Source: Eshraghiella sp045129695 (GTDB lineage Bacteria; Bacillota; Clostridia; Lachnospirales; Lachnospiraceae). Taken from it: DNA of 64,000 bases. The position numbers and the translations under genes are program-made. This document shows positions 1-8,592 of this stretch, one piece after another; the first letter of the stretch is position 1; the number at the start of each line of letters is the position of its first letter. The notes under the pieces are model-generated. The model was not told the origin of the DNA, did no database searches, and saw only the letters and a program-made list of their open reading frames with translations. Where the stretch lies: assembly GCA_045129695.1 (NCBI GenBank), contig JBGVJZ010000009.1, forward strand, positions 1 through 64,000, read 5' to 3'.

Positions 1-2358
1 GTTATAGATAGTCTTGATAAGCTTGGAAAATATATTGTCGCGAATGAAGAATTTCTACTCCCTGAGCTTATGGAGCTTGGTTTTTCAAGAGATGAAGCAT
101 TACAGATTAAAAAGGAATCAATTGCTGTATTATCAGCCGAAGAACTTTTCAAAAAAGTAAAAAGAGAACTTTCAGGATTTCCTTTTGAGATTACAAGATT
201 AAGCACTAGAGAGGATGAGTTTGAAGGCTGGATGCCGGTGGGAGTTTTGGGACATGTTACCAGCTCCAATGATGCCATGCTTCCGTTTTTTAGCTCAGTT
301 GAAGGAATACTTACAGGTAACATTAATCTAATTAAAACTGCAACAGGTGCTCATAAGGTAGCCATGAGAATGGTTGAAAAATTATGTGAGCTTGATGAGA
401 GTTTATGCCCATATTTTTATGTATTTCCTCTGTCTTCTAAGGATGAGGATTTGCTTAGAGATATGTTCTCGTTGTGTAATACAATTGCCGTATGGGGCTC
501 GGATGCGGCCACATCCGGTGTAAGAAAGCTTGCTCCGTCAGGTGTTAAGATTGTTGAATGGGGAAATCGTATAAGTTTCTCATATTTTACTAAGAAGGGC
601 TATAGTAAAGAATTTTTTAAAGGACTTGCAGAGGATACATGTGTCAATGACCAGCAGGCTTGTAGCGCACCCCAGCTGGTATTTTATGAGACGGATAGCA
701 GGGAAGAGTTGGTTGCATTTGCAGCAGAGCTTATGGAAGTGTTACAGGAGGTTTCGGATACATACCCACTTCACCCTATGTCACAGGCTGAACAGGCAGA
801 GTTGACAACACAAGTTCAGTTATGTCATCTTGATGAGATGATGGGAGAAGCAAAGCTTTTTAGTGGAAATGGATGCCGTATATTTGTTAAGTACGACAGC
901 GGGCTTTGTGCTTCACCACTCTATAGAACACTTATTGTAAAAGCAATTAACAGAAAGAATGTTATTTCTGTATTAAGACCATTTCGTTCATATTTGCAAA
1001 GCGTGGGGCTTGCCTGCGGACAAGATGAGATAGCATCACTTAGCAGACTTTTACTTGCAGGAGGCGTTAACAGAATTACTGAACCGGGACTTATGATGGG
1101 CGGTTACACCGGAGAACCTCATGATGGAGTGTATGCTCTCAGTCAGTACTTAAAAAGAGTAAGTCTTATTAATGGCAATTTACCACAGGGAAGTATGACC
1201 TTGGATGAAATGACAGATATGAAGGATAAGCCTTTTTCTGAGGGAACACCAATCCTTAAAAAAGACGAGTTTCCTGCCAAAAGAGAAATTGCTGATACAG
1301 GCTATCTGTTACTTAAAAGTGGTGGCAGCTCAGGAAAGGCAAAATATGCTCCGCATTCCTATGAGGATGCAGAGGTTACATACGAGGAAGGTGCAAGATT
1401 TATTATTGCAGCAGGAATTGACCCTAAGAAGGATATTTGCATGAATTTGTTTTATTCGGGAGGTCTGTATGGAGGTTTTATCAGCATATACGAGGCTTTG
1501 AAAAAAGCAGATGTTATTCAGCTTCCAATGACTGCTGAGATGGATATGAAGCATGTTGCTGATGAAATTATTACCAATAAGGTGAATGTGCTTGTGGGCA
1601 TGCCAACTTATCTTCTTAAGCTTTTTAGTGAGCAGAAAGAAGCGCTTGCTAATTACGGAGGCATTGAAAAGATTTTCTATGGCGGTGAGCATTTTGATCC
1701 GGCACAGGTTAAATATCTTAAGGAGACCTTTAATATTACAAGAATTGGTTCGCTTGCCTATGGATGTAATGAAATCGGCTCTATGGGATATGCCTGCGAA
1801 TATTGTGAAGGAAGTATTCATCATATTGTAGGAAGTAAGTATCTTGAGATATTAAAGCTTGACAAGGATGAGCCGGTGGAGGATGGCGAAGCAGGCAGAC
1901 TTGTGTGGACACCAAGGGACCAGGAAAATATTGGAATAAAAAGATATGAGATTGGTGATTTGGGGCGTTTTATCAAAGAACCTTGTAAATGTGGAAGAAT
2001 TGCACCGCGCTTTGAGTTATTAGGTCGATTTGGAGATATTTTTAAATTTGCTACCAATTATGTAAACTACAAGAACATTAAGGCGATTTTTGGCAAACAG
2101 ATGAATTATACAGGCTGGCTTCAGGTTGTTTTAAGTTACAATACTGCAAGCTATATGACTATTTATGTTGAGCCTGACTTGGCATTTTCTGAAGAAGAAG
2201 CCATTAAAATTCTGTCGGATAACTATCCTGAAATTGAAGAGTGCTTAAGAGATAATACGGGAAAAGTTGTTGTGGTAAAACAGGATAAAGAACATTTTGA
2301 ATTAAGTACCGGTGGCGGAAAAGTCAGAAGTGTAATAGACAGAAGAACACCTGTATAA
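1..2358 (+). CDS. LuxC-LuxE fusion: acyl reductase plus acyl-adenylating enzyme (5' partial)
   Basis: The reading frame is open from base 1, so the true start lies upstream; 785 residues are visible. Residues ~1-385 match LuxC acyl-CoA/acyl-protein reductases (aldehyde-dehydrogenase fold). They include a GN-rich substrate segment at ~75-110 and the active-site region NDQQACSAPQ, with the presumed catalytic Cys at visible residue 221. Residues ~430-785 match LuxE/PaaK adenylate-forming enzymes, with an SGGSSGK loop at ~440-446, YGGEH at ~560 and YEIGDLG at ~650. In lux systems LuxE activates a fatty acid with ATP and LuxC reduces it with NADPH to the aldehyde; fusing the two implies channelled acid-to-aldehyde reduction. 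No luxAB is visible, so bioluminescence is not implied. The substrate is unknown. It is first of four tightly spaced genes; the next starts 9 bp on. Confidence 0.85.
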   Translation, partial: VIDSLDKLGKYIVANEEFLLPELMELGFSRDEALQIKKESIAVLSAEELFKKVKRELSGFPFEITRLSTREDEFEGWMPVGVLGHVTSSNDAMLPFFSSVEGILTGNINLIKTATGAHKVAMRMVEKLCELDESLCPYFYVFPLSSKDEDLLRDMFSLCNTIAVWGSDAATSGVRKLAPSGVKIVEWGNRISFSYFTKKGYSKEFFKGLAEDTCVNDQQACSAPQLVFYETDSREELVAFAAELMEVLQEVSDTYPLHPMSQAEQAELTTQVQLCHLDEMMGEAKLFSGNGCRIFVKYDSGLCASPLYRTLIVKAINRKNVISVLRPFRSYLQSVGLACGQDEIASLSRLLLAGGVNRITEPGLMMGGYTGEPHDGVYALSQYLKRVSLINGNLPQGSMTLDEMTDMKDKPFSEGTPILKKDEFPAKREIADTGYLLLKSGGSSGKAKYAPHSYEDAEVTYEEGARFIIAAGIDPKKDICMNLFYSGGLYGGFISIYEALKKADVIQLPMTAEMDMKHVADEIITNKVNVLVGMPTYLLKLFSEQKEALANYGGIEKIFYGGEHFDPAQVKYLKETFNITRIGSLAYGCNEIGSMGYACEYCEGSIHHIVGSKYLEILKLDKDEPVEDGEAGRLVWTPRDQENIGIKRYEIGDLGRFIKEPCKCGRIAPRFELLGRFGDIFKFATNYVNYKNIKAIFGKQMNYTGWLQVVLSYNTASYMTIYVEPDLAFSEEEAIKILSDNYPEIEECLRDNTGKVVVVKQDKEHFELSTGGGKVRSVIDRRTPV

Positions 2359-2367
2359 GGAGGGGTT

Positions 2368-4068
2368 ATGGATAAGCTATACTATTACAAGAACAATCCT
2401 ATAGTAAAAAGCATTTTTATTAAAATGCTGGCTCCAACTATACTTATGAATCTTACAACTGCATTGGCTTCTTTTGCTGATACGGTAATTATTGGATATT
2501 TTTTGGATGAGTTGTCATTATCCGTAGTGACATATGCTACACCGATATATATGATTATCAATACCTTTGCCTCACTTTTTGCAGTGGGTGGTTCGATTGC
2601 CATGAGCATAGATTCGGGTAAGGGAGAGAAACAAACCTCTAATAAAGCTTTTAGTATTTCTGTGGAATTGCTTGTGTTTACAGGTGTGATTTTGTTAGTG
2701 GCAGGAGTGTTTTTTGGGAAAACTATTACCCATTGGCTGGGTGCAGGGAAAGATGTTTATGACATGGTGTATGACTATTCCGGAATTATTCTTATATTTG
2801 CTCCGGTATTTATGCTGAATGTGGGATTTGCGTTTTTTGTCAGAAATGACGGCAGACCGATTCTTTCAATGGTTGGGATGTTCCTTTCCATTATTGTAAA
2901 CATTGTGTCTGACGTTGTTTTTATCGGAGTTTTTGACTGGGGTGTTAAGGGAGCTGCCTATGCCACTGTTCTGGGACAGTTAGTAAGTGTTCTGATTATA
3001 TCAAGTCATTTCTTATCCAAAAAGAACACCTTGAAATTTATTTTTACATTTAATAAAACAGCATTAAGAATAATCAAAAACGGAATCAGCACTGCACTTC
3101 ATTTTATATACCAGTTTTTGACCATATTAATTCTTAATCATTTTATCAGTAAGCTGGCTGGCAGCAACGGAGTTGTTGTATATACGGTTGTATTTAATTT
3201 ATACACTGTTTCACTTGCTTTGTTTGAAGGAATCAGTCAGACAATACAGCCTATAGTAAGTCTGTACTTCGGAGAAAAGAGTTACGGGAAAATACGTAAT
3301 ACTTTAAGACTTGCTTTAGTGGCAATTGTGGTTATCTGTGGTATGATTACAGTTGCCTTGGAGATTGTACCACAGATTGTACCTTTGATTTTTGGTATTA
3401 AGGACGTATGGCTTTTGGAGAAGTCCATAGTTGCAGTTCGTATTTTTGCCACAAGTATGCTTATTATGACAATCAATGTTGTTTTGGGTTACTATCTCCA
3501 ATCTACGGAACACAGCATTATGTCAGCTATACTGGTAAGTTTAAGGTGTTTTGTGTTATTCCTTGGCTGTGCATTAGTACTTGGAAAAATGTTCGGAATG
3601 AACGGAGTATGGCTTGCCTATACGATAGCAGAGATACTCACTTTTGTGATTTTTATTATTATGAACAAAATAATGAGAAGAAAAATTTTAAAAAGCGGCA
3701 CGGATGTAAATATGTTTTTACTTGATAAAAATATAGAGAATAATATATACTGCCTGACCTTTAATTGTGGCAAGGATGATTTTGATGATTTTAAATCGGC
3801 AGTTTTGGCATATTTAGAAGAATGTGAACATATTAACGATTCTGTGAAGAAGGATACGGAGAATTATCTTTTGGAATTATATAAATGCTATAGCAGCAAA
3901 AAAGGAAAATACATAGAGGTTGAAGTTAATAACGCAGACCAAAAGGTAATAATCAGGGACAATCTTAATCATTTGACAATAAAGGATGGTATTCAGAAGA
4001 TTATTTCCGGCATGAACAAAGCAGAGTATGGTCCGGTTCTTGGCTTTAACAGAATATGTATTGAGTGA
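2368..4068 (+). CDS. MATE-family efflux transporter with C-terminal ATPase-like domain
   Basis: The 566-residue protein opens with about 12 hydrophobic segments of the MATE type (residues ~15-450; an NPTH-like start is absent but the first-helix pattern AxTILMNLTTALA is typical). MATE proteins export small organic molecules using a Na+ or H+ gradient. Residues ~455-566 are a soluble tail not found in ordinary MATE proteins. It has the layout of a GHKL/anti-sigma-type ATPase (IIRDNLNH, then LGFNRICIE at the end) but lacks the N-box Asn and the glycines of the G boxes, so it is probably non-catalytic. Ribosome binding site AAGGAGG precedes the ATG. It sits between a LuxC-LuxE fusion and an ATPase-GNAT protein, so export of the cassette's product is the likely job (inference). 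Confidence 0.85.
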   Translation: MDKLYYYKNNPIVKSIFIKMLAPTILMNLTTALASFADTVIIGYFLDELSLSVVTYATPIYMIINTFASLFAVGGSIAMSIDSGKGEKQTSNKAFSISVELLVFTGVILLVAGVFFGKTITHWLGAGKDVYDMVYDYSGIILIFAPVFMLNVGFAFFVRNDGRPILSMVGMFLSIIVNIVSDVVFIGVFDWGVKGAAYATVLGQLVSVLIISSHFLSKKNTLKFIFTFNKTALRIIKNGISTALHFIYQFLTILILNHFISKLAGSNGVVVYTVVFNLYTVSLALFEGISQTIQPIVSLYFGEKSYGKIRNTLRLALVAIVVICGMITVALEIVPQIVPLIFGIKDVWLLEKSIVAVRIFATSMLIMTINVVLGYYLQSTEHSIMSAILVSLRCFVLFLGCALVLGKMFGMNGVWLAYTIAEILTFVIFIIMNKIMRRKILKSGTDVNMFLLDKNIENNIYCLTFNCGKDDFDDFKSAVLAYLEECEHINDSVKKDTENYLLELYKCYSSKKGKYIEVEVNNADQKVIIRDNLNHLTIKDGIQKIISGMNKAEYGPVLGFNRICIE

Positions 4069-4079
4069 GGTTGCCTACA

Positions 4080-5531
4080 ATGAAGATGAAAAAAATAGCA
4101 TCAATAGAAATCGAAAACAGAAAATATTATATATTTCCGGTACTTAGTTTTTTGGATGCTGTAATCAGCAGACATACGGCAGTGGATATTGGCAGATACA
4201 ACAGGCTTAGATATGTAGTTGGTGAAGTGTTAAAAAACAGAATTGAAACATCATATCCCAGTGGTGTGGGTCCTATATGGGTGGATTTATTTTGGTCTGA
4301 CACATATTTTGAGGTTTCCATAAGGGATAAGGGTGTTCCCCAGTGGACCAGCTTTGATTATAATGTTGATAATATATCGGAAGACGGCAATGATTTACGC
4401 AATTATATGCTCGATTTATGGATGGACGGAATAGGTATGGAGAAATTGGGTAAGGATGGCCAGCGAGTATATATGCGTCAGAAAATAAAGAACAAAGTTA
4501 CTTTTATTAAGCCTGAACCATACGAAGAAATGAAGGCACTTGATACCAATATATCAATTCGTCCTGTATTAACAGAGGAGGATGCCATCGAGGCAATCAG
4601 ATGTGTATATAGTGAATATGGTTATTCCTATTCATATGAGAAAATGTATTATGTTGATACTTTTATGCGGATGATACAGAACAGGGAAATAATGTCATTT
4701 CTTGCTGTTAATGACCATGGGCAGACAGCGGGGCATTTTGCATTATCGTTTTCAGATATGTATGAAAATATGCCGGAAATATCTTCTGTTGTAATTAGAA
4801 GGGAATTCAGAGGTCTGGGACTTTTTGCAATGTTTGTAGACCATTGTATTAAAGTTGGTAAGGAGAATAATTTCAGAGCTTTAATGGGGCAACCGGTAGC
4901 TTTTCATCCGATGTCACAAAAGGCAGTAATACGAGCGGGCTTTACTGCAACTTCACTTTTGCTGTCATATTTGAGCACAGCTGTTGAAAGTGAATATAAT
5001 AAAAAGTCAGAACGTCTTGATTTGACTGCTTGCGTTAAGATTTTGGATGATAACGCACAAAGCAGTATATATCCTCCTAAGGAACTTATTTCTTTTATTA
5101 AGAAAATGTATGATAGACTGGGCTGGAAGTACGAAATCCGTGATGCTCTCGGTGCTGTAGCAGAGACCCAGATGACCATTGAGGATATCAGTACTCTTCG
5201 AATGAAAAAAATCATTATTATGGAAGCTTCTATAGATTTGGAGCGGATTTTGCAGGAATCCATTAAGGATGCAATACGTAAAAAAGATGAGATGCTTGAA
5301 TTGGTTATCTCTCTTAGTTCGCCAAGCTGTGAATACGCTTATGAAATCGCCAAGAAATGTGGGTTTGTGCTTTCGGGTCTGATTCCCGGTGGTGCCAAGG
5401 CTGACTATATTATTATGCAGCAGCTTCTGGCAGTGGATAGAGGGTACGACCAGCTTGTGCTGGTAGGCGAATTTGAGGAATTGAAAAATGACATTATTGA
5501 GCTTACATTTTATGATAAGGAGGATAATTAA
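4080..5531 (+). CDS. Anti-sigma-type ATPase domain fused to GNAT acyltransferase domain(s)
   Basis: 483 residues. ATG 4080 is chosen because GAGG at 4067-4070 is correctly spaced from it; a GTG at 4065 would overlap the MATE stop. Residues ~10-145 resemble an RsbW/SpoIIAB-type HATPase: an E..KN N-box (VVGEVLKNR), IRDKGVP as the D-x-G box, and a Gly-rich second box followed by GQRVYMRQKI. Residues ~160-310 form a GNAT acyltransferase fold with the acyl-CoA loop RREFRGLGLFAMF. Residues ~370-483 look like a second, weaker GNAT-like fold (AYEIAKKCGFVLSGLIPGG). The gene overlaps the next gene by one base. The role is unknown; it may transfer an acyl group within the cassette or be controlled by nucleotide binding. 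Confidence 0.75.
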   Translation: MKMKKIASIEIENRKYYIFPVLSFLDAVISRHTAVDIGRYNRLRYVVGEVLKNRIETSYPSGVGPIWVDLFWSDTYFEVSIRDKGVPQWTSFDYNVDNISEDGNDLRNYMLDLWMDGIGMEKLGKDGQRVYMRQKIKNKVTFIKPEPYEEMKALDTNISIRPVLTEEDAIEAIRCVYSEYGYSYSYEKMYYVDTFMRMIQNREIMSFLAVNDHGQTAGHFALSFSDMYENMPEISSVVIRREFRGLGLFAMFVDHCIKVGKENNFRALMGQPVAFHPMSQKAVIRAGFTATSLLLSYLSTAVESEYNKKSERLDLTACVKILDDNAQSSIYPPKELISFIKKMYDRLGWKYEIRDALGAVAETQMTIEDISTLRMKKIIIMEASIDLERILQESIKDAIRKKDEMLELVISLSSPSCEYAYEIAKKCGFVLSGLIPGGAKADYIIMQQLLAVDRGYDQLVLVGEFEELKNDIIELTFYDKEDN

Positions 5532-6784
5532 TGAGCATTAAAACTTATTCGGTGGAAGAAATTATTCAATATGCGAGAGAAAATTCAAAATACTATGGAA
5601 ATTTATATAAGAATCTGCCTTCAGAGGTATCCTTGGATGAGCTTCCGTTAATAGACCAGGATGATTTCTGGGCACATTGTGATAAAGATGGTGGAAGCGT
5701 GGCTACAAGAAAACAGACTGATGGTCAGGTTTTTAAAAGCGGAGGAACTACGGGAGATCCTAAATATTCTCTGTATACAGCGGAGGAATGGGAAACATTA
5801 TGTGAATGCAGTGGGGCTGTGCTTTGTAAGGGTGGACTTACAAATGGAACGAAAATAGCTAATCTTTTCTATGCAGGTGGCTTGTATGCAAGCTTCTTAT
5901 ATACATATAGTATGTTGTATTTTGCCCCTGCAAAAACAATTGTATATAATCTCTCTGGAAATGTAACAATTGAAGAGATGGTTACAACTATTTTACAACA
6001 CAAAATTAATTGTCTTGCAGGACTTCCGTCAATTTTAACCAAAATAATGTCATATATTGACGAAAACCAACTTACAGGATTTGCAGTTGATACAATATAT
6101 TTTGCAGGAGAAACTCTTTATCAGGATCAGCGTGACAGAATAAGTCGGACCTTGGGCAGAGAAATTGAATTTCGCTCAATATTCTATGCGTCTAATGATG
6201 GCGGACCGATTGGTTATTTTACTAAGGATTGTGGATTTAATGAACATAGGGTAATGTCTGATTTATGCAAACTTGAATTAATTGATATTGATACCGGTGA
6301 AGTAATTACAGAAATGAACAGGCCGGGAGCAATTTATATCACGTCACTGTTTAAGACCCTGATTCCGCTTATCCGTTATCCATCCGGAGATATGGGAGAA
6401 TATACGGAGCCCGAGGGTTCAACTGACCGCAAATTCAGAATTCTTGGAAGAAGTAATGTTGCAGCAAGAGCAGGATACGTGACACTGTACCCACAGGATG
6501 TGGGACAGGTGTTAGCTAAATGTAACATAGATTATTACTCATATCAGATTGTTGTGGAGCATAATGTAAGGGATCGCTTTATTTTCAAAATTGCAGTACC
6601 TGATAATGCAGTTGACTGTACGGAAAAATTCCTTGAGAAGCTGTATATGGAACGACCGGTTTTAAAGGACGCACTTGATGATGATGTAATGGATATTCCT
6701 ACAGTTGTTTGGTGTAGTCCATCGGATTTGGAGTACAACGAAAGAACCGGCAAATTAAAAGTAATTATTGATAAGAGATTGTAA
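5531..6784 (+). CDS. LuxE/PaaK-like acyl-adenylating enzyme
   Basis: 417 residues. This is a stand-alone relative of the C-terminal half of the LuxC-LuxE fusion at 1-2358. It has the adenylate-forming loop SGGTTGDPK (~68-76), FYAGGLY, AGLPSILTK, YFAGETLY and a RYPSGDMG motif near 280 equivalent to the YxTGDLG motif of the superfamily. Its C-terminal GKLKVIIDKR corresponds to GKVRSVIDRR of the fusion, so the two are paralogues. Such enzymes activate a carboxylic acid as acyl-AMP and pass it to a thiol. Start overlaps the upstream TAA (TAATG), with AAGGAGG before it, indicating translational coupling. A second activating enzyme suggests that two different acids, or a two-step assembly, are involved (inference). 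Last gene of the cassette. Confidence 0.85.
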   Translation: MSIKTYSVEEIIQYARENSKYYGNLYKNLPSEVSLDELPLIDQDDFWAHCDKDGGSVATRKQTDGQVFKSGGTTGDPKYSLYTAEEWETLCECSGAVLCKGGLTNGTKIANLFYAGGLYASFLYTYSMLYFAPAKTIVYNLSGNVTIEEMVTTILQHKINCLAGLPSILTKIMSYIDENQLTGFAVDTIYFAGETLYQDQRDRISRTLGREIEFRSIFYASNDGGPIGYFTKDCGFNEHRVMSDLCKLELIDIDTGEVITEMNRPGAIYITSLFKTLIPLIRYPSGDMGEYTEPEGSTDRKFRILGRSNVAARAGYVTLYPQDVGQVLAKCNIDYYSYQIVVEHNVRDRFIFKIAVPDNAVDCTEKFLEKLYMERPVLKDALDDDVMDIPTVVWCSPSDLEYNERTGKLKVIIDKRL

Positions 6785-6810
6785 TGAGAAACGATAAATC
6801 TATTAAAACT

Positions 6811-6832
6811 CCCTCGGAATGGGCTCCGAGGG
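6811..6832. terminator. Bidirectional rho-independent terminator
   Basis: An 8-bp perfect stem CCCTCGGA/TCCGAGGG with a 6-base loop lies between the convergent ends of the adenylating-enzyme gene and tmcAL. It is flanked by A/T-rich tracts on both sides and serves both strands. Confidence 0.8.
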
Positions 6833-6848
6833 ATAAATTCTTATAATT

Positions 6849-8072
6849 CTAATTTACCGGTCGACTTCTGAATTCATCCTTTAGGGTTGTTTTGAATTTC
6901 ATTCTTACTATATTCCTATAAATATTTGCTGCAAAAATATCTGTTTGCAGTAATTTTTTTTGTACATCGTTTAATTTCTCGAAATTATCAGATAAATTGG
7001 TAATTAACGTAAGCTCTGTGTTTTTTCTTATATTATTTAAAAATTTTCTTCCTGTTTCGCTGAAGCCGAGAATTCTTCCGTAACAAGGGTAGTTGTTATC
7101 TTTAATCATAAAAAGATCGTCGTTTGTTATGCCAAGGACGGTATGAAGTAGTGCACGGCTTATGCGAGTATAGGTTACCTCCTTGGATTTAAGTGCCATA
7201 ACAAGGTCATTGAAGCTTAGTATCTCCCCGGATTTAAGAACATTGTTAATTTTATTTGCAAGATTGTTATTAACATCCAGATATTTTTCAAGGTTATTTT
7301 GTTCTGATATGAGAGTATGATACAAAATCATATCCATATCCTCCGCAAATACCGGAAGAGCAGAGCAATGCTTTGATTTATATAATTCAAATACTTTCTC
7401 AGGCATAAATTTATTAAGATTTGAGAAATCTTCAAGATTGAAACATTCTCTTAGTGCAGTTGCACTTGCGAAATCTTCGGATAATTCTTCACTATGATAT
7501 CCACTACCCATTCTCTTGATAATAATTGGCTTAATATTGCTGTGGGAAGTTTTGAGTGCTTTAAGATATTCTACACCCAGAATATTGTTAGATGTGTCAA
7601 TTGCGGCACTGATTTTAGGAAGAAGAGCAGTTAATGCATCTTTACGGGCAGTGGGCATATTTAGTCCTTTTTTAAGATTTTTTTGAAGTAAATTCTTGAA
7701 TTCTTCCGGTTCATCGCATAGTATGTCTGCCATCTGATTAAGTGTTTCGATATCATCTGATTCAGTGCCGAAAGCTATATGGTCAATCCCTCCAATTTTG
7801 TTAAGAATCGATACCGCACCTGTAGCAAAGATTTCGGCACTGCCGGTAGAATAGATGACAGGAAGCTCTATTACTAGGTCAGCACCACCAATAAGAGCAG
7901 TTTCTGCTCTTGTGAATTTGTCTGCAATTGCCGGAGTTCCCCTCTGTACAAAATTTCCGCTCATAATTACAACTACACATTCCGCACCTGTAATTTTACG
8001 TGCTTTCTTTATATGGTATTCATGTCCGGTATGAAACGGATTATATTCAGCAATAATTCCAACAGTTTTCAT
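6849..8072 (-). CDS. tmcAL: tRNA(Met) cytidine acetate ligase TmcAL (YlbM family)
   Basis: 407 residues. N-terminal MKTVGIIAEYNPFHTGHEYHI carries the HxGH nucleotidyltransferase motif, followed by GNFVQRG. TmcAL uses ATP and acetate to make N4-acetylcytidine at the wobble position of elongator tRNA-Met. Length matches the family (~400). The ATG at 8072 is preferred over a TTG 15 bases upstream because GAGGAAA sits correctly before the ATG and the TTG would lie inside this ribosome binding site. This is the only minus-strand gene; it converges with the Lux-like cassette and diverges from the GntR-ABC operon, with its own promoter in the shared intergenic region. Confidence 0.92.
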   Translation of the reverse strand: MKTVGIIAEYNPFHTGHEYHIKKARKITGAECVVVIMSGNFVQRGTPAIADKFTRAETALIGGADLVIELPVIYSTGSAEIFATGAVSILNKIGGIDHIAFGTESDDIETLNQMADILCDEPEEFKNLLQKNLKKGLNMPTARKDALTALLPKISAAIDTSNNILGVEYLKALKTSHSNIKPIIIKRMGSGYHSEELSEDFASATALRECFNLEDFSNLNKFMPEKVFELYKSKHCSALPVFAEDMDMILYHTLISEQNNLEKYLDVNNNLANKINNVLKSGEILSFNDLVMALKSKEVTYTRISRALLHTVLGITNDDLFMIKDNNYPCYGRILGFSETGRKFLNNIRKNTELTLITNLSDNFEKLNDVQKKLLQTDIFAANIYRNIVRMKFKTTLKDEFRSRPVN

Positions 8073-8104
8073 GTACAATTTCCTCAAAAAATATTATTTA
8101 AAGT

Positions 8105-8133
8105 ATTATAAATTTGCTATGAGTTTAAGTCAA
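8105..8133 (-). promoter_or_regulatory. Sigma-A promoter of tmcAL
   Basis: On the minus strand, TTGACT (8133-8128), a 17-bp spacer and a perfect TATAAT (8110-8105) precede the tmcAL start codon by about 33 bases. Confidence 0.75.
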
Positions 8134-8141
8134 TATTATTA

Positions 8142-8170
8142 TTGACATCAAAACATATATTGTGTATATT
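8142..8170 (+). promoter_or_regulatory. Sigma-A promoter of the GntR-ABC operon
   Basis: TTGACA (8142-8147), 17-bp spacer, TATATT (8165-8170), leading to the gntR-like gene at 8200. It diverges from the tmcAL promoter with the two -35 boxes only 8 bp apart. Confidence 0.8.
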
Positions 8171-8183
8171 GTATATATACAAT
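8168..8183. promoter_or_regulatory. Palindromic operator, probably for the adjacent YtrA-type regulator
   Basis: A perfect 16-bp palindrome ATTGTATATATACAAT overlaps the end of the -10 box and the expected transcription start. The GTATA...TATAC core resembles operators of YtrA-type GntR repressors, and the first gene encodes such a protein, so autorepression is likely (inference). Confidence 0.65.
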
Positions 8184-8199
8184 CACGTGAGAGGTATAT

Positions 8200-8592
8200 A
8201 TGAATATAATTATTTCCAACAACTCTGATAAACCAATTTATGAACAGATTAAAGAACAGATTAAAGGTCAGATTTTAAATGGCACAATTAATGAAGGGGA
8301 CATGCTTCCTTCTATGAGATTACTCGCAAAGGAGCTTAGAATAAGTATAATTACGACAAAAAGAGCTTATGAGGAGTTGGAACGCGACGGTTATATTGAA
8401 TCATTTACCGGAAAGGGCAGTTTTGTTAAATCACTTAATAAAGAAATGTTGAAAGAAAACATTGTATATGAAATAGAAGAAATGTTTGAACAGATTCTTT
8501 TGAAGGCTCGTATTGCAGATATGAATTATGAAGATTTAACAGAGATTTTTAAAATGCTATATGAAGAAGGAGAGGATAATAGTAATGAATAG
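8200..8592 (+). CDS. GntR-family transcriptional regulator, YtrA type
   Basis: 130 residues. Residues ~10-78 form the GntR winged helix-turn-helix (PIYEQIKEQI, LPSMRLLAKEL, TTKRAYEELERDGYI, GKGSFV). The short C-terminal helix region and small size are typical of the YtrA subfamily, which controls neighbouring ABC transporters, often in response to envelope-active compounds. GAGAGG precedes the ATG. It is the first gene of a four-gene operon with an ABC ATPase and two permeases, and overlaps the ATPase gene by 8 bases. Ligand unknown. Confidence 0.9.
   Translation: MNIIISNNSDKPIYEQIKEQIKGQILNGTINEGDMLPSMRLLAKELRISIITTKRAYEELERDGYIESFTGKGSFVKSLNKEMLKENIVYEIEEMFEQILLKARIADMNYEDLTEIFKMLYEEGEDNSNE

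Noticed and set aside
1..2358. Bioluminescence genes
   Set aside because: LuxC and LuxE domains are present but no luciferase (luxAB) is seen in the window.
4065..4079. GTG start for the ATPase-GNAT gene
   Set aside because: It overlaps the MATE stop and the GAGG site; ATG 4080 is properly spaced from that site.
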